Program-made: the position numbers and the translations under genes | The notes under the pieces: model-generated | The model's database searches: none | The model's input: only the letters and a program-made list of their open reading frames with translations | What the model was told of the DNA's origin: nothing | Shown: piece after piece, positions 13,324 to 13,578 of the stretch | Layout: every line of letters starts with the position of its first letter | Numbering within the stretch: the stretch's first letter is position 1 | Assembly (NCBI GenBank): GCA_041749015.1 | Contig: JBGTCD010000143.1 | Location: 1 to 13,578 of the forward strand | Reading direction: 5' to 3' | Length of the DNA: 13,578 nt | Origin: JBGTCD01 sp041749015 | GTDB lineage: Bacteria; Bacteroidota; Bacteroidia; Cytophagales; Cyclobacteriaceae

Positions 13324-13578
13324 CTATACAACATAACTCAATTCAATCAATCCTTTCTTACCATAAAAGTCCCGCGCACTACTATACCAATAATCTTCCT
13401 CGTTCTCAACAAAACCGCCCTCTACCGGATTTAAATGGATGTAATCTAACTTTTGATAAAACATATCTAAATTTAATATCTCGATTGGTTTATTATGCTG
13501 TTGCCATAATTGCCAATCATTATTATTTCCATTATCCATACCCGCCTGGTGCATCATTTCAAGCAGCCATGCTCTTCT
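13324..13578 (-). CDS. REP-associated tyrosine transposase (RAYT), C-terminal part
   Basis: The frame is open to the window edge, so only the last 84 residues are visible (RRAWLLEMMHQAG...QLWQQHNKPIEIL...KLDYIHLNPVEGGFV...DYWYSSARDFYGKKGLIEL). The FWQQHNKP-like and YIHLNPVEAGFV-like blocks and the YSSARDYYGKKGLIEL ending are characteristic of Y1/IS200-like REP-associated transposases of Bacteroidota. The Tyr in KLDYIHLNP is probably the catalytic residue (inference from E. coli TnpA-REP); the HUH metal site lies upstream, outside the window. Such proteins cut single-stranded DNA at REP hairpins and are usually single-copy, domesticated genes. Two hairpins follow its stop codon. An ATG at 13557 is internal, not the start. 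Confidence 0.9.
   Translation of the reverse strand, partial: RRAWLLEMMHQAGMDNGNNNDWQLWQQHNKPIEILNLDMFYQKLDYIHLNPVEGGFVENEEDYWYSSARDFYGKKGLIELSYVV

Overview
The window looks like chromosomal DNA of a Bacteroidota bacterium, most likely near the Cytophagales. The signs are: start sites without Shine-Dalgarno sequences, promoters of the TTTG / TAnnTTTG type, a secreted delta-60 repeat protein, small outer-membrane barrel proteins, lipoproteins with short lipoboxes, and a REP-associated tyrosine transposase of the type common in this phylum. This placement is inference from family content; no ribosomal or other marker gene is present.

Layout. The left edge holds the N-terminal part of a secreted delta-60 repeat protein (minus strand, running off the window), then about 680 bases without a convincing gene that contain short minus-strand open fragments and a diverged 30-base direct repeat. 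Next are fadD (minus) and a PAP2 phosphatase (plus), transcribed divergently from a 100-odd base spacer rich in palindromes. A small Fn3-like lipoprotein (minus) follows, then two tandem paralogous outer-membrane proteins (plus), and riboflavin synthase (minus) facing them. From 6.4 kb on, genes read mostly on plus: a secreted lipocalin-like protein with a clear promoter, a membrane protein translationally coupled to a winged-helix regulator, an operon of two membrane-anchored alpha/beta hydrolases with a second long-chain acyl-CoA synthetase, and a tandem-domain universal stress protein. The right edge has an AT-rich lipoprotein of unknown function (minus), three GC-rich inverted repeats, and the C-terminal end of a REP-associated transposase (minus, entering from outside).

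How the genes fit together. Lipid metabolism is the clearest theme: two fatty-acid:CoA ligases (one FadD type, one large ACSL type), two serine hydrolases in the same operon as the second ligase (ATGA overlap), and a PAP2 phosphatase. A plausible reading is that the hydrolases release acyl chains that the ligase activates for beta-oxidation or lipid recycling, while fadD is controlled separately through an overlapping palindromic operator. The remaining genes are housekeeping (ribE), stress (usp) or envelope proteins of unknown role.

No clearly novel defence or biosynthetic system is visible. The most notable observations are the overlapping palindromes at fadD, the transposase with adjacent REP-like hairpins, the palindrome placed exactly in a promoter spacer, the coupled membrane protein and regulator pair, and the Cys-x5-Cys outer-membrane paralogue pair.
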